A stretch of 64,000 bases of DNA from Streptomyces atroolivaceus (GCF_000717025.1 NZ_JNXG01000001.1:248001-312000); one strand, 5' to 3'; positions 42,104 through 51,258 are shown, counted from the stretch's first letter. Made by a program: numbers and translations. The notes: generated by a model from the sequence alone, not told the origin.

Positions 42104-43165
42104 TCAGAGGAACATCCCCATCGCCTCCCGCACCTCCCGCAGGGTCGCCTCGGCCACGGCGTTCGCGCGCTCGTTCCCGGTCCGCAGCACCTCGCGCACG
42201 TACCCCATGTCCTGGGCGTACTCCGCGCGCCGGGCGCGGATCGGGGCCATGCGTGTGTTGACGGCCTCCGTCACGGTCCGCTTGAGACCGGCCGCACCGC
42301 TGTTCCCGATCTCCGCGGCGACTTCGTGCGGGTCGCGGCCGAGGCAGAGCGCGGCCAGCAGCACCAGGCTCGACACCCCCGGCCGCCGGGCCGGGTCGTA
42401 GGTGATGTGCCGGTCGGCGTCGGTGGTGGCGCCCTTGATCAGCCGGGCGGTCTCGTCGGCGCCGGCACCCAGAGCGATCGAGTTGTTGCGGCTCTTGCTC
42501 ATCTTGGTGGCGTCCGTGCCGAGCAGCAGGGGCGCGGCGGAGAGCAGCGCGTCGGGTTCGGGGAACACCTCTGCGTACCGCTCGTTGAAGCGTCGGGCGA
42601 CGGTGCGCGTGACCTCCAGGTGCGGCAGCTGGTCCTGGCCGACGGGGACGACGTTCCCCTTGCAGAAGAGGATGTCGGCGGCCTGGTGCACCGGGTAGGT
42701 GTACATGAGGCCGCTGACGGCGGACTGCCTGGAGTGCGCGATCTCGTCCTTCACGGTGGGGTTGCGGCCGAGCTCCGCGACGGAGACGAGGGACAGGAAC
42801 GGCAGCAACAGCTGGTTGAGGGCGGGCACCGCGCTGTGGTTGAAGACCGTCGTACGGGCGGGGTCGATCCCGATGGCGAGGTAGTCCAGGAGGAGGCCCT
42901 CCACGTGCTCGGTGAGCCGCTCGGCGACGTCCCGGTCGGTGAGGACCTGGTAGTCCGCGACGAGCACGAAGACCTCCACACCGAGATCCTGGAGGCGGAC
43001 ACGGTTGTGGAGGGTGCCGAAGTAGTGCCCGAGGTGCAGGGCACCGGTGGGTCTGTCCCCGGTGAGGACACGGAAACGGCCCGGGTCCAGGGAGAGCTGC
43101 TGCTCCAGTTCGGCGCTGCGGCGCACGGCGGGGCTGACGGGCGGGTCGTCGGTGGTCAGGGTCAC
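42104..43165 (-). CDS. trpS: Tryptophanyl-tRNA synthetase (attenuated, TrpRS1-like)
   Basis: A 353-residue class I synthetase that charges tRNA-Trp. The HIGH motif is GALHLGHYFGT (about residue 42) and KMSKS is TKMSKSRNN (about 220). Residues such as the DYQ and DQLPH elements fit TrpRS. In S. coelicolor, an auxiliary indolmycin-resistant TrpRS1 gene is controlled by ribosome-mediated attenuation. The Trp-Trp leader peptide found upstream here (43289-43330) makes this the orthologue of that auxiliary type rather than the constitutive enzyme (inference). A second trpS is expected elsewhere in the genome. Confidence 0.92.
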   Translation of the reverse strand: MTLTTDDPPVSPAVRRSAELEQQLSLDPGRFRVLTGDRPTGALHLGHYFGTLHNRVRLQDLGVEVFVLVADYQVLTDRDVAERLTEHVEGLLLDYLAIGIDPARTTVFNHSAVPALNQLLLPFLSLVSVAELGRNPTVKDEIAHSRQSAVSGLMYTYPVHQAADILFCKGNVVPVGQDQLPHLEVTRTVARRFNERYAEVFPEPDALLSAAPLLLGTDATKMSKSRNNSIALGAGADETARLIKGATTDADRHITYDPARRPGVSSLVLLAALCLGRDPHEVAAEIGNSGAAGLKRTVTEAVNTRMAPIRARRAEYAQDMGYVREVLRTGNERANAVAEATLREVREAMGMFL

Positions 43166-43233
43166 GGGGCTCTCCTCGCTGGTGGTGTACGCGTGGAGGA
43201 CGGCCCGCCGAAAAGGGCGCCGGGGCAGCAGGA

Positions 43234-43259
43234 AGGGCCGTCCGATGTCGAACGGCCCT
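43234..43259 (-). terminator. Attenuator terminator hairpin of trpS
   Basis: On the minus strand AGGGCCGT and ACGGCCCT pair (8 bp) across a 10-nt loop, followed by TTCC. It lies between the leader peptide and the trpS start. Confidence 0.65.
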
Positions 43260-43277
43260 GGTTCCGCGCAGAAGGAA

Positions 43278-43305
43278 GGTGGCCGCTCCTAGGAGGAGCG
43301 CCACC
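43278..43305 (-). promoter_or_regulatory. Leader hairpin containing the Trp codons
   Basis: The 5' arm (minus strand 43305-43294) includes both Trp codons; it pairs with 43290-43278 in a 12-bp stem with one bulge. When a ribosome stalls on the Trp codons this stem cannot form, freeing CGGCC to pair with GGCCG of the terminator. Confidence 0.6.
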
Positions 43306-43330
43306 AGTTCCGGCACGGTACGGAGGTCAT
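43289..43330 (-). CDS. trpS leader peptide with tandem Trp codons
   Basis: A 13-codon frame reads MTSVPCRNWWRSS and then stops with TAG. Two consecutive TGG codons lie at positions 9-10 of the peptide, inside the first arm of a hairpin. This is the hallmark of ribosome-mediated attenuation by charged tRNA-Trp level. It is too short for ordinary gene callers. Trp codons are rare, so WW in a peptide directly upstream of TrpRS is unlikely by chance. Confidence 0.85.
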   Translation of the reverse strand: MTSVPCRNWWRSS

Positions 43331-43428
43331 GGCGCGAGTGTAGCGCCCACCGGTCGACCGGACCCGGGTCCCGCGCCCCACCGGCGCCCGGGCCGTGCAC
43401 ACACGGGCTCCCGGCGGACGCGCGTCCG

Positions 43429-43557
43429 CTACCGGCCGGCGTGGCCACCCACGTAGAACAGCAGCATCACGAAGCCGGCGAAGAGGTGCGTCGCGTAGAC
43501 GTGGACGAAGACGCGCAGCAGGACGCCGCGCTCCTTCCAGCGTTCGCTCTCGCTCAT
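43429..43557 (-). CDS. DUF6126-like small membrane protein
   Basis: A 42-residue frame from ATG 43557 to TAG 43429 reads MSESERWKERGVLLRVFVHV and continues with one hydrophobic helix (about residues 13-36; THLFAGFVMLLFYVGGHAG). This matches Streptomyces DUF6126 single-pass proteins (RVFxYVxxTHxxAxFxxLLFYLG), from memory. Function unknown. It lies upstream of the trpS leader on the same strand and might share its promoter. Confidence 0.72.
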   Translation of the reverse strand: MSESERWKERGVLLRVFVHVYATHLFAGFVMLLFYVGGHAGR

Positions 43558-43730
43558 CGGTCACTCCCCGCCCGGCGGGCCCCCTCGCGCGCCCCGTCCA
43601 GGGGTACGCAGACCCGGCGTACGGGCCCTCGGGAGAGGGCGGAATAGAGAAACGGGCCGCACCGTTGTAGGGTGTGTCCACATAGTTCAACGTTCAACCA
43701 ACTCGCTCAACACTTCTGGAGGCGGGCGCC

Positions 43731-44831
43731 ATGCAGTTCGGGATCTTCACCGTCGGGGATGTCACCACCGACCCCACGACCGGTACGACACCGAGCGAGA
43801 ACGAGCGGATCAAGGCGACCCTCGCGATCGCGCTCAAGGCCGAGGAAGTGGGCCTGGACGTCTTCGCGACCGGTGAGCACCACAACCCGCCGTTCGTCCC
43901 GTCCTCGCCGACGACCACGCTCGGCTACATCGCCGCCCGCACCGAGAAGCTGATCCTCTCCACCTCCACCACGCTGATCACCACCAACGACCCGGTGAAG
44001 ATCGCCGAGGACTACGCCACGCTCCAGCACCTGGCCGACGGCCGCGTCGACCTGATGATGGGCCGTGGCAACACCGGGCCGGTCTACCCGTGGTTCGGCA
44101 AGGACATCCGTCAGGGCATCCCGCTCGCGATCGAGAACTACGCGCTGCTGCACAAGCTGTGGCGCGAGGACGTCGTCGACTGGGAGGGGAAGTTCCGCAC
44201 CCCGCTGCAGTCCTTCACCGCGACCCCGCGCCCGCTGGACGGCGTCCCGCCGTTCGTGTGGCACGGCTCGATCCGCTCCCCGGAGATCGCCGAGCAGGCC
44301 GCGTTCTACGGCGACGGGTTCTTCCACAACAACATCTTCTGGCCCATGGAGCACACCAGGAAGATGGTCGCCCTCTACCGCAAGCGCTACGCCCACTACG
44401 GGCACGGCACCGCCGAGCAGGCCATCGTGGGCCTCGGCGGCCAGGTGTTCATGCGGAAGAACTCGCAGGACGCGGTGAGGGAGTTCCGCCCGTACTTCGA
44501 CAACGCTCCGGTCTACGGCCACGGCCCCTCCCTGGAGGACTTCACCCAGCAGACCCCGCTGACCGTCGGCTCCCCGCAGGAGGTCATCGAGCGGACCCTG
44601 TCCTTCCGTGAGGACGTCGGTGACTACCAGCGCCAGCTGTTCCTCATGGACCACGCGGGGCTGCCGCTGAAGACGGTCCTGGAGCAGCTCGACATCCTGG
44701 GCGAGGAGGTCGTGCCCGTACTGCGCAAGGAGTTCGCCCGCCTGCGCCCGGCCGGAGTGCCGGACGCCCCCGTCCACCCCGCGGTCGCCGCCGCCCGCGC
44801 CGCCGCCACCGCGGACCCGAAGGAGCTCTGA
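43731..44831 (+). CDS. LLM-class flavin-dependent oxidoreductase
   Basis: A 366-residue luciferase-like monooxygenase-fold enzyme using FMNH2. The N-terminus MQFGIFTVGDV, the EVGLDVFATGEHHNPPF region, STSTTLITTNDPVKIAEDYATLQHLADGRVDLMMGRGNTGPVYPWFG and QEVIERTLSF are typical of the family. The next gene, 5 nt downstream, is an FMN reductase that would supply reduced flavin. Substrate unknown. Direct repeats of GTTCAAC (43685-43698) in the upstream AT-rich region may be a regulator site. Confidence 0.88.
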   Translation: MQFGIFTVGDVTTDPTTGTTPSENERIKATLAIALKAEEVGLDVFATGEHHNPPFVPSSPTTTLGYIAARTEKLILSTSTTLITTNDPVKIAEDYATLQHLADGRVDLMMGRGNTGPVYPWFGKDIRQGIPLAIENYALLHKLWREDVVDWEGKFRTPLQSFTATPRPLDGVPPFVWHGSIRSPEIAEQAAFYGDGFFHNNIFWPMEHTRKMVALYRKRYAHYGHGTAEQAIVGLGGQVFMRKNSQDAVREFRPYFDNAPVYGHGPSLEDFTQQTPLTVGSPQEVIERTLSFREDVGDYQRQLFLMDHAGLPLKTVLEQLDILGEEVVPVLRKEFARLRPAGVPDAPVHPAVAAARAAATADPKEL

Positions 44832-44836
44832 GCACC

Positions 44837-45496
44837 GTGACCGCCACCGCCCCCCTGAAGATCGTCGCCGTCGCGGCCGGACTCAGCAGCCCCTCGTCCA
44901 CCCGGCTGCTGGCGGACCGGCTCGCCGAGGCCGCCCGTGAGCAGCTGGCGGACGGGCAGGACCGTCGTGTCGAGGTCCAGGTCGTCGAGCTGCGCGATCT
45001 GGCCGTCGACATCGCCAACCACCTGGTCACCGGCTTCCCGCCGGCCGGCCTGAAGAAGGCGCTCGACGCGGTGACCGGGGCGGACGGGCTGATCGCCGTG
45101 ACGCCCGTCTTCACCGCCTCGTACAGCGGGCTGTTCAAGTCGTTCTTCGACCTGGTCGACAACACCGCGCTGACCGGCAAGCCCGTCGTCATCGCGGCGA
45201 CGGGCGGGACCCCTCGGCACTCGCTGGTCCTGGAGCACGCGCTGCGCCCGCTCTTCGCCTACCTGCGGGCCGTCGTCCTGCCGACCTCCGTCTACGCGGC
45301 GTCGGAGGACTGGGGCTCGCACGGAGACGAGTACACGGAGGGACTGCCCGCCCGGATCCGGCGCGCGGGAGGCGAGCTCGCCTCCGCGGTCACGGGGCGG
45401 ACCGTGTCCGGCGCCTCCCGGAACCTCACGCTCGACGACGGGGAGGACGCGGTCGTCCCGTTCGCACAGCAGCTCGCGGACCTGCGGGTCGGCTGA
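44837..45496 (+). CDS. NAD(P)H-dependent FMN reductase
   Basis: A 219-residue flavodoxin-fold reductase. The FMN phosphate loop is GLSSPSSTRLLADRL (about 15-29), and TPVFTASYSGLFKSFFDLVD with ATGGTPRHSLVLEHALRPLFAYLRA match the CE1759-type family found next to LLM monooxygenases. It supplies FMNH2 to the upstream LLM enzyme. GTG 44837 is only 5 nt from the LLM stop, showing one operon. A strong terminator follows. Confidence 0.88.
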   Translation: MTATAPLKIVAVAAGLSSPSSTRLLADRLAEAAREQLADGQDRRVEVQVVELRDLAVDIANHLVTGFPPAGLKKALDAVTGADGLIAVTPVFTASYSGLFKSFFDLVDNTALTGKPVVIAATGGTPRHSLVLEHALRPLFAYLRAVVLPTSVYAASEDWGSHGDEYTEGLPARIRRAGGELASAVTGRTVSGASRNLTLDDGEDAVVPFAQQLADLRVG

Positions 45497-45499
45497 ACC

Positions 45500-45529
45500 G
45501 GCATCGGGGGCCACCAGGCCCCCGATGCC
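45500..45529 (+). terminator. Terminator of the LLM/FMN-reductase operon
   Basis: GGCATCGGGGGCC (45500-45512) pairs perfectly with GGCCCCCGATGCC (45517-45529) across ACCA. Confidence 0.9.
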
Positions 45530-45588
45530 CCGCTTGACTACAGTTGGCACCTGTATGCCGTAGATGTTCGGACACACGGGAGGCAGAC

Positions 45589-46011
45589 ATGGGCAGGATC
45601 GTCGTGGGCGTCGACGGATCGGACGCGTCGATCAAGGCGCTGCGCTGGGCCGTACGCCAGGCCGAGCTGACCGGCGACGCCGTCGAGGCGGTCAACAGCT
45701 GGGAGTACCCCGCGACCAGCTGGGCGTCCATGATGCCGGGCCCGCCGGAGGACTTCGACCCGCAGGCGGTGGCGACCGTGGCTCTCAACGAGGCGCTGGA
45801 GGAGGCACTCGGTGCCGAGGGGGCGGCGGCGGTCGAGAAGATCGTCGTGATCGGCAATCCCGCCCAGTCCCTGGTGGAACGCTCCAAGGGTGCGAACCTG
45901 CTGGTCGTCGGCGCCCGTGGCTACAGCGGCTTCAAGGCGACGCTGCTCGGCTCGGTCAGCCTCCACGTCGCCCAGCACGCCTCCTGCCCGGTCACCGTCG
46001 TCCGAGGCTGA
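45589..46011 (+). CDS. Universal stress protein
   Basis: A 140-residue single-domain UspA protein. [19 protein letters not shown] (about 6-24) forms the first strand and helix, and [19 protein letters not shown] carries the G-x2-G-x9-G-S ATP-binding motif. It probably binds ATP and modulates stress or dormancy responses. A TTGACT (45534-45539) lies right after the preceding terminator as a candidate -35, but no well-spaced -10 is evident. Confidence 0.9.
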   Translation: MGRIVVGVDGSDASIKALRWAVRQAELTGDAVEAVNSWEYPATSWASMMPGPPEDFDPQAVATVALNEALEEALGAEGAAAVEKIVVIGNPAQSLVERSKGANLLVVGARGYSGFKATLLGSVSLHVAQHASCPVTVVRG

Positions 46012-46040
46012 GCCGGCCGGACCCCTCTGCTCCCGCCGCA

Positions 46041-46080
46041 CACGGGCGGGCGGGCCCGGCAGACGGACAGCCCGCCCGTG
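46041..46080. terminator. Bidirectional terminator between UspA and cupin genes
   Basis: CACGGGCGGGC (46041-46051) pairs perfectly with GCCCGCCCGTG (46070-46080) across an 18-nt loop, between convergent genes. Confidence 0.75.
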
Positions 46081-46085
46081 GTGTG

Positions 46086-46457
46086 TCAGTCCTGAGACGT
46101 GATGTGACCGATCACCCGGTCGAATTCCTCCGTGGGCGAGAAGTCCACGAACTCGCAGTCCTCCAGGGCCTCGGGCACGTGCCCGGGCGGCCAGTAGAAG
46201 GCCTGGCCCTCCTCGTAGACGTCGTACGCCTCCGGGGCCGTGCCCGTCCTCAGCTTCAGCCGGCCCTTGAGGAGGTAGCCCCAGTGCGGGCAGGGGCACA
46301 TGTCGTCGGGGAGGCCCTTGAGCGCCGGGCCCATGTCCGCACCCTTGACGAGCCGGATCAGGGCGACGCTCAGGTCACCGCCGATCTCCTTCCTGCGCAG
46401 CTCCGCCTCGTCGGTCTGGATCGCGACGGGCGTCTCGTCCCATGTCGTTGCCGTCAT
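46086..46457 (-). CDS. Cupin-like protein
   Basis: A 123-residue cytoplasmic protein with a cupin core: CPHWGYLLKGRLKLRTG (about 56-72) resembles cupin motif 1 and EGQAFYWPPGHVPEALEDCEFVDFSP motif 2. The metal-binding pattern is incomplete (one His in each motif), so it may bind a small molecule rather than act as an enzyme. ATG 46457. It lies downstream of the exporter genes on the same strand, with about 100 nt between. Confidence 0.75.
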   Translation of the reverse strand: MTATTWDETPVAIQTDEAELRRKEIGGDLSVALIRLVKGADMGPALKGLPDDMCPCPHWGYLLKGRLKLRTGTAPEAYDVYEEGQAFYWPPGHVPEALEDCEFVDFSPTEEFDRVIGHITSQD

Positions 46458-46558
46458 GGCTCCTCCAGAGCCGGTATCCGTCCCCCTTCCAGTCTGGGCC
46501 CGGCCCCGGCGGGGCGCGATGCCTGAGGGAGAGCCGCGCCGTCTCCCCGCCCGCCCCG

Positions 46559-47416
46559 TCACTTCCGGTTGTAGAGGCGCATCGTCGTCGCACCGAAGAC
46601 CACCACGAAGAAGGCGGACCATCCCAGCGACCAGGCGATGTCCGTCGCGGGCCAGTTTCCGGCCATCAACTCCCGTACAGCGGCAGCCAGATGTGTCACC
46701 GGGCTGTTGTTCACGAACACCTGCAGCCACCCCGGCATCGTCCTGGGGTCGACGAAGACGTTGCTCAGGAACGTCAGCGGGAAGATCACCATCATGCTGA
46801 CACCCATCACCGACTTCTCGGTGCGCAGCATCAGTCCGAACATCGTCCAGATCCAGGAGAAGGCGAACGAGAACACCAGCAGAAGCGCGACGCCCGCCAG
46901 CACCCCCAGCACACCGCCGTCCGGCCGGTAGCCGATGACGATGCCGACCACGAGCATCACGGCCGAGGCCAGGAGGTAGCGCACGACGTCGCCGAGCAGG
47001 TAGCCGACCATCGGGGCCGGCCGCCAGATCGGCAGGGTGCGGAAGCGGTCGAACACGCCCTTCGCGATGTCGGTGTTGACCGCCACTCCCGTGTACATCG
47101 TGATCATCACGACGCTCATGACGAGGATCCCGGGCAGCAGGAACTGGATGTACCCCTCGGTGGAGCCGGCCAGCGCCCCGCCGAAGAGATACGTGAACAT
47201 CAGCACCATCATGATCGGGAAGACCGTCACGTCGAAGAGCTGCTCCGGGACGTGCTTGATCTTCAGCATGGCGCGCCACCCGAAGGTGAGCGACGCCGAC
47301 AGCGCGCTGGGCCTGCGCGGCCGTTCCTGGCCCACGAGCAGGGAGGCCAGCGTCTCCGCGTCCGGCGCGGCGAGCTCCGCGTCGTCGCGCTCGGTCCTGG
47401 TGGGCGCGGTGCTCAT
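46559..47416 (-). CDS. ABC-2 type permease (DrrB-like)
   Basis: A 285-residue membrane protein with six predicted helices after a 45-residue N-terminal cytoplasmic region. [45 protein letters not shown] and [37 protein letters not shown] are typical of DrrB-type drug exporters. Its ATG overlaps the stop of the ATPase gene by 4 nt (ATGA), so the two form one transporter. Substrate unknown; drug or lipid export is likely. Confidence 0.9.
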   Translation of the reverse strand: MSTAPTRTERDDAELAAPDAETLASLLVGQERPRRPSALSASLTFGWRAMLKIKHVPEQLFDVTVFPIMMVLMFTYLFGGALAGSTEGYIQFLLPGILVMSVVMITMYTGVAVNTDIAKGVFDRFRTLPIWRPAPMVGYLLGDVVRYLLASAVMLVVGIVIGYRPDGGVLGVLAGVALLLVFSFAFSWIWTMFGLMLRTEKSVMGVSMMVIFPLTFLSNVFVDPRTMPGWLQVFVNNSPVTHLAAAVRELMAGNWPATDIAWSLGWSAFFVVVFGATTMRLYNRK

Positions 47417-48384
47417 GCCGCCACCCCCTTCTTGTCCGTGAGCGCGAGGAAGACCTCGTCGAGGCTGGGCTGGCCCAGCGCGAAGTTGTCCACGTGGATG
47501 CCGCACCGGGCCAGCTCCGCGAGCGCCCGCGAGGCCTGCTCGGCCGCCCCCTTCTCGGTGCCGTGCCCACTGACCCTGGCGGTCAGGGCCACCGGGTCGT
47601 GGTCCAGCTGCACCGTGGCGTCCAGTACGAGCGCCAGCACCCGCTCGGCCTCGGGGCGCTGCTCGGGGTCGCGCAGGCGCAGATGGACGGAGCCGGCGCC
47701 GACGGACGCCTTGAGCTCGCCCTTCGTACCCTCCGCGATCACCCTGCCGTGGTCGATCACGGCGATGCGGGAGGCCAGGTGGTCGGCCTCGTCGAGGTAC
47801 TGGGTGGTCAGCATGACCGTCGTGCCCTGGGCGACGACCGCCCGCACGATGTCCCACACCTGGTTGCGGCTTCGCGGGTCGAGTCCGGTGGTCGGCTCGT
47901 CGAGGAAGAGCAGATCCGGCGTGTTGAGGATGGAGGCGGCGATGTCGATCCGGCGTCGCATGCCGCCGGAGTAGTTCTTCACCTGCTTGCCCGCCGCCTC
48001 GCTCAGACCGAAGGCCTCGAGCAGCTGCGCGGCCCGGGCCCTGGCGGCGGGTTTGGCGTGGCCGAGGAGCCGGGCCAGCAGCACGAGGTTCTCCGTACCG
48101 GTCAGGTCCTCGTCGACCGAGGCGTACTGCCCGGTGAGACTGACGCGGCCGCGGACCGTGTCGGCGTCCTTCACGACGTCGTGGCCGAAGACCCGAGCCC
48201 GGCCGGCGTCCGGCCGCAGCAGTGTCGCCAGCATTCTCACGACGGTGGTCTTGCCCGCCCCGTTGGGGCCCAGGACTCCGTAGACGGTGCCCTGGGGTAC
48301 GGCGAGATCGACGCCGTCCACCGCACGGTTGTCACCGAAGACCTTCACCAGCCCCGTGGTCTCGATGGCCAGTTCAGTACTCAT
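47413..48384 (-). CDS. ABC exporter ATP-binding protein (DrrA-like)
   Basis: A 323-residue ATPase. Walker [10 protein letters not shown] (about 39-47), signature [13 protein letters not shown] (about 138-150), Walker [13 protein letters not shown] and H-loop region [12 protein letters not shown] are intact. The C-terminal extension (about 230-320) with [18 protein letters not shown] is the DrrA C-terminal domain, which couples to the permease. It pairs with the overlapping DrrB-like gene. Confidence 0.93.
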   Translation of the reverse strand: MSTELAIETTGLVKVFGDNRAVDGVDLAVPQGTVYGVLGPNGAGKTTVVRMLATLLRPDAGRARVFGHDVVKDADTVRGRVSLTGQYASVDEDLTGTENLVLLARLLGHAKPAARARAAQLLEAFGLSEAAGKQVKNYSGGMRRRIDIAASILNTPDLLFLDEPTTGLDPRSRNQVWDIVRAVVAQGTTVMLTTQYLDEADHLASRIAVIDHGRVIAEGTKGELKASVGAGSVHLRLRDPEQRPEAERVLALVLDATVQLDHDPVALTARVSGHGTEKGAAEQASRALAELARCGIHVDNFALGQPSLDEVFLALTDKKGVAA

Positions 48385-48511
48385 GTGCCCTTCCTTGTCG
48401 ACGGTGCGGAGGGTCGGCGGTACCTGTCGGCGGTACCTGTTCGAAGGGGGATACGGGTCACGATGGCACGGCCCGCCCCGGCCGCGGGGCGGATCGGACG
48501 CAAAAGGAGGG

Positions 48512-48546
48512 GGCGCGGCAGCCGGAACGGGTCCGGCTGCCGCGCC
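48512..48546 (-). terminator. Terminator between the membrane protein and exporter genes
   Basis: GGCGCGGCAGCCGGA (48512-48526) pairs perfectly with TCCGGCTGCCGCGCC (48532-48546) across a 5-nt loop, just after the membrane protein stop at 48571 on the minus strand. Confidence 0.85.
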
Positions 48547-48570
48547 TCTCGGTCCGGAAGGACGGCCGGA

Positions 48571-48981
48571 TCAGTCCTCGCGCGTGTAGTAGAGGTAGAA
48601 CATCACGCAGAACATCCCTGCCGCGACTCCCAGACCGATCGCACTCGACGCCAGCACGCTGTTGCCGTTCAGGCTGTAGAGGAAGCCGACCGCGCCCCCG
48701 GTCAGCGCCCCGAAGGCCGCGGCTCTCAGCTCGCGCGGCAACGCCCACCGGACCCGCACGAGTGCGTGGCAGAGCACGGCGAAGGCGGCCCCGGAGACGA
48801 CACCGAGCCAGATCTGCCCGCCCGTGGTCGCTCCGCCGTCCCGTTCGATGAAGAAGGCCCAGAAGCCGAGGATCACGCCGAGCACGAGCGGCATCGCCCA
48901 GGCGAGCGCGGTGTGCCCGTGCCGCGCGGGAGCGCGGGCCTGCGTGCGGCGGCGTGCCGGCATCGTCGCGTGTGTGGCCAT
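48571..48981 (-). CDS. Hypothetical membrane protein
   Basis: A 136-residue protein with four hydrophobic segments (about 29-47, 57-75, 87-105, 112-132). A basic N-terminus (MPARRRTQARAPARHGH) places it inside the cell. No motif or named family recognised. ATG 48981 has GGAG upstream. It is divergent from the gene at 49111 with about 130 nt between. Confidence 0.7.
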   Translation of the reverse strand: MATHATMPARRRTQARAPARHGHTALAWAMPLVLGVILGFWAFFIERDGGATTGGQIWLGVVSGAAFAVLCHALVRVRWALPRELRAAAFGALTGGAVGFLYSLNGNSVLASSAIGLGVAAGMFCVMFYLYYTRED

Positions 48982-49110
48982 GGCCCACAGCTCCTTCCGT
49001 CCACCCCCCGTCCCTGTGTTCCTCCAGCGCACACCAGGCCTGGGCGCCCGGCAACTCGAACGGCGTACCGCCCGGAGCGCCCCGTCGCCGCACGGGATTG
49101 GCTGGTGCCT

Positions 49111-49968
49111 GTGCGGACCTACCTCTCAGCGGCCCTGTCGGCGGTACTGCTCGTCCTGCTTGCCGTCCTGGTTCCGTTGAGCGCACTCTCGGCGTGGGTC
49201 GATCTGGAACTCGACGACACCGACCGGTATCTCGCCGCCGTCTCCCCCCTCGCCTCCGACGCGGACGTACAGGGCACCGTGGCCGCACTGGTCACCGACG
49301 AGGCGATGAAGAACATCGACGTCGGGCCGCTCCAGGAGACCGTCGGGCAGTTCCTGCACGAAACAGCCCTCTCGTTCACCACGACCGAGGCCTTCCAACG
49401 GGCATGGGACAGCGCCAACCGGACGGCGCACCGGGCCGTGACCGCCTCGCTGCACGGGGACGACAGGCAGGCGGTGACCATCGACCTGGCGCCCGTGATC
49501 GAGGAGGTCAAGAGGGAACTGGTCGGCAGCGGCGTGCCGTTCGCCGACCGGATCCCGGTACGGGAGACCTCGATCACCGTGCTGTCCGCCGACCGCGCGG
49601 ACGGCCTGAGGTCGTCGTTCCAGTGGCTGCGGTACTGCAGCGTCTGGCCGGCCGTGGGGACGGTGGTCCTGCTCGTCCTGGTGCTGGGCCTCACGTTCGT
49701 GCGCGGCGGCCCCCGGACCTGCCTGACGACCGCGGCCGTGGCCGGCGGCGGTCTCGTACTCGGCGCGGCCCTCCTGCGGATCGCCGTCGCCGTCGGCCGC
49801 GCCCGGGTGCTCGACCAGGTGCCCGGAACCGACCGGGGCGGGGCCGCCGCGGTGTACGACGCGCTGACCGCCTCCCTGCGGACGACGGTGTGGATCGTAC
49901 TAATGGCAGGGGCGGTCCTGGTGGTCGGCGGCATCGTGGGACGGGTCGTCGCGGCCCGGCGGGGATGA
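49111..49968 (+). CDS. Hypothetical membrane protein with a large outer loop
   Basis: A 285-residue protein (287 if GTG 49105 is used). One helix lies near residues 5-28, then an external domain (about 30-170) with DLELDDTDRYLAAVSPLASDADVQGTVAALVTDEAM, then two to three helices (about 180-200, 212-235, 260-280). The same layout occurs in Streptomyces integral membrane proteins of unknown role. No catalytic motif is visible. The start is uncertain because no good ribosome-binding site is seen before either GTG. Confidence 0.62.
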   Translation: MRTYLSAALSAVLLVLLAVLVPLSALSAWVDLELDDTDRYLAAVSPLASDADVQGTVAALVTDEAMKNIDVGPLQETVGQFLHETALSFTTTEAFQRAWDSANRTAHRAVTASLHGDDRQAVTIDLAPVIEEVKRELVGSGVPFADRIPVRETSITVLSADRADGLRSSFQWLRYCSVWPAVGTVVLLVLVLGLTFVRGGPRTCLTTAAVAGGGLVLGAALLRIAVAVGRARVLDQVPGTDRGGAAAVYDALTASLRTTVWIVLMAGAVLVVGGIVGRVVAARRG

Positions 49969-50057
49969 CCCCACGCCCCGGGGCCCGACGTGCGTGGGGA
50001 CGGGGGCCGGGCGACAGTGGGACTCGTGGCAACGGGGGCGAGTGAAAGGTCTGCCGT

Positions 50058-50993
50058 ATGCGAGCCATCGCCATCAGCGCGTTCCGCACGGAGCCCCGTC
50101 TCGTCGAGGTGCCGAAGCCCGGTCCCGGAGCGGGTGAGGTACGGGTGAAGGTGGAGTACGCGGCGCTCAACCCGCTCGACTGGCAGACCGCGGACGGCGC
50201 TCCGGACGTCCCCCATGTCCTCCCGCTCGTCCTGGGCACCGACTTCGCGGGCCGGGTGGACATGATCGGCAGCGGCGACAACGTCTTCCGGGTCGGCGAC
50301 CCCGTCTTCGGCCGGGTGACGGCGCCGCCCCTCGGGCACTGCGGGGCGTACAGCGAATACGTGTGCGTCCCCCAGGACTCCCCGATCGCCCTGGTCCCGC
50401 GCGACATGCCGCTCCGGCTCGCGGCGGCGCTCCCCTCGGCCGGCACGACAGCCGCACAGATCCTGTCCAGCACCGCGGTACGCGGCGGACGGAGCCTGCT
50501 CGTCATCGGGGCGACGGGCGGGGTCGGCAGCTTCCTGACCCAGCTCGCGGCAGCCCGCGGGATCGGGGTCGTCGCCGCCGTGCGGGGCGACGAGAGACGC
50601 CGGATGGGGGCGCTCGGCGCCACCGCCACCGTCGACACGACCACCGGCTTCGAGGCGCTGGAGGCCGGGGTGCGTGCGCTGTACCCGGACGGCGTCGACG
50701 CGCTCGTCGACCTCGTCTCCACGGACTCCGCCTCGTTCGCCGCCTACGCCGCCCTGGTGTGCGACGGCGGGGTCGCGGTCACCACCCGCGGCGTCGCGGC
50801 CCCGCCGGGCCGCGCCTGGGCGGACTTCCGGCTCGCCCCGGCCGCCGCCCCCCTGGAGGAGCTTGCCTCGGCGGTGGCACGCGGGGAGCTGGTCGTGCCC
50901 CTCGACATGGAGCTCCCCCTGGAGAAGGCACCTCAGGCGCTCGTCCAGAACCGCGCGGGCGGTGCGCGCGGCAAGACCGTCTTCGTCATCTGA
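50058..50993 (+). CDS. NADP-dependent quinone-oxidoreductase-like MDR
   Basis: A 311-residue zinc-independent MDR. The GroES-like domain (YAALNPLDWQTADG, LVLGTDFAGRV) precedes the nucleotide-binding domain (IGATGGVGSFLTQLAAARG, about 148-166). Members reduce quinones or enones. It starts with ATG after AAAGG and is followed within 19 nt by the DUF2630 gene, so the two may be co-transcribed. Confidence 0.85.
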   Translation: MRAIAISAFRTEPRLVEVPKPGPGAGEVRVKVEYAALNPLDWQTADGAPDVPHVLPLVLGTDFAGRVDMIGSGDNVFRVGDPVFGRVTAPPLGHCGAYSEYVCVPQDSPIALVPRDMPLRLAAALPSAGTTAAQILSSTAVRGGRSLLVIGATGGVGSFLTQLAAARGIGVVAAVRGDERRRMGALGATATVDTTTGFEALEAGVRALYPDGVDALVDLVSTDSASFAAYAALVCDGGVAVTTRGVAAPPGRAWADFRLAPAAAPLEELASAVARGELVVPLDMELPLEKAPQALVQNRAGGARGKTVFVI

Positions 50994-51012
50994 GACCGGA
51001 CCGGGAGAGCTC

Positions 51013-51258
51013 ATGGCCGACCAGGACATCTTCGAGCACATCGACGAGCTGATCACCGAGGAGCGCGCCCTGCGCGCCCGCTCCACCGCGGAGCTGGGTC
51101 TCTCCGCCGAGGAGCGGTCACGGCTGCGTGAGGTGGAGGTCCGGCTGGACCAGTGCTGGGACCTGCTGAGGCAACGGCGCGCGCTCAGCGAGTACGGCGA
51201 GGACCCGTCGGCGGCACGGGTGCGCCCCGCCGAGGAGGTGGAGGGCTACCGGAGCTGA
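51013..51258 (+). CDS. DUF2630 family protein
   Basis: An 81-residue helical protein. MADQDIFEHIDELITEERAL and RLREVEVRLDQCWDLLRQRRALSEYGEDP match the actinobacterial DUF2630 family, two helices with a strongly conserved LDQCWDLLRQRRA. Function unknown. GGAG-like AGAG precedes the ATG. The downstream region holds a 21-bp tandem repeat. Confidence 0.88.
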   Translation: MADQDIFEHIDELITEERALRARSTAELGLSAEERSRLREVEVRLDQCWDLLRQRRALSEYGEDPSAARVRPAEEVEGYRS

